Shown here one piece after another: positions 63,813 through 64,000 of a stretch of DNA of 64,000 bases. The DNA comes from Karalla daura (Eukaryota; Chordata; Actinopteri; Chaetodontiformes; Leiognathidae), in NCBI GenBank assembly GCA_029224185.1, contig CM055188.1, positions 16,424,497-16,488,496 of the forward strand, written 5' to 3'. Under the pieces are notes generated by a model. The model was given only the letters and a program-made list of their open reading frames with translations. It did not search any database and was not told where the DNA came from. Each line of letters begins with the position of its first letter. The first letter of the stretch is position 1. A program made the position numbers and the translations under genes.

Positions 63813-64000
63813 GCACTGATACCAAGGGAGATGGGGGAGTATGTGGCTGCTTGCTCCACCTGTGCTCTCAACAAGATCTCCAGGATCCATGGCCTAATAC
63901 TTCTGCTGCCCTTGCCATCTTAACCCTAGTCAGACATTTCCTTGGACTTCGTTACCAGCCCAACTCCCTCTGAAGGTAACACCACAGTCCACACAGTGGT
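63813..64000 (+). pseudogene. Ty3/gypsy integrase fragment (runs off the window)
   Basis: The plus strand reads REMGEYVAACSTCALNKIS, which supplies the CxxC half of the integrase zinc-binding domain. Then, after two in-frame stops, comes the start of the catalytic core (SLDFVT-like: DISLDFVTSPTPSEGNTTV, about 63937-63993). The first catalytic Asp of the D,D-35-E triad is in the LDFV motif; the other two lie beyond the edge. The His-His half of the zinc finger is missing because homology starts within the domain. Same orientation as the RT fragment at 62130, so both belong to one disrupted element. Confidence 0.75.

Overview
The window looks like nuclear DNA of a teleost fish. It is AT-rich and gene-poor. 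It carries dense GT/AC, CT and GATA/GACA microsatellites and decayed copies of several transposon types common in fish: non-LTR retrotransposons of at least three kinds, a Ty3/gypsy element, hAT elements and small non-autonomous DNA elements. There is no bacterial-style operon, CRISPR array, rRNA or tRNA that I can see. All family names come from memory of protein and repeat patterns; no database search was run.

The one host gene I recognise confidently is cdk18 (PCTAIRE-3 kinase) on the minus strand. Its first coding exon is at 2023-2140, with a clean splice acceptor and donor. The rest of the kinase would lie to the left of base 1. About 14 kb upstream, at 15.9-16.4 kb, is a GC-rich block with a promoter-like series read on the minus strand: RFX X-box, GC-rich box, inverted CCAAT and TATA-like box. 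A possible untranslated first exon ends at strong donor sites. I infer that this is the cdk18 promoter; no transcript is available to prove the link. If the GTAAGT donor is used, the spliced leader would hold a 12-codon upstream ORF whose stop overlaps the cdk18 start as ATGA.

From 16.5 kb to the right edge I find no further securely identified gene. Two exon-like segments on the minus strand (61273-61425 and 45602-45683) have good splice signals and compatible phases. They could be internal and terminal exons of one unrecognised gene, but this is speculative.

The rest is repeat landscape. One fish LINE family appears three times as different pieces (10.8, 31.3 and 38.3 kb). L2/jockey-like LINE pieces lie at 24.6-26.2, 37.1 and 40.4 kb. 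A probable gypsy LTR lies at 35.7-36.1 kb. A long GATA/GACA array and a 325-bp-offset duplication lie at 42.4-43.3 kb. A decayed hAT transposase of the BED-finger/GTF2IRD2-like type lies at 51.4-53.6 kb. A restriction-like-endonuclease LINE (RT, CCHC and endonuclease) is nested inside a pogo/Tigger-like MITE at 54.0-56.3 kb, flanked by a visible target-site duplication. The right end is a gypsy pol whose RNase H-integrase region is interrupted by 1.4 kb rich in ATGGCCACC-type motifs.
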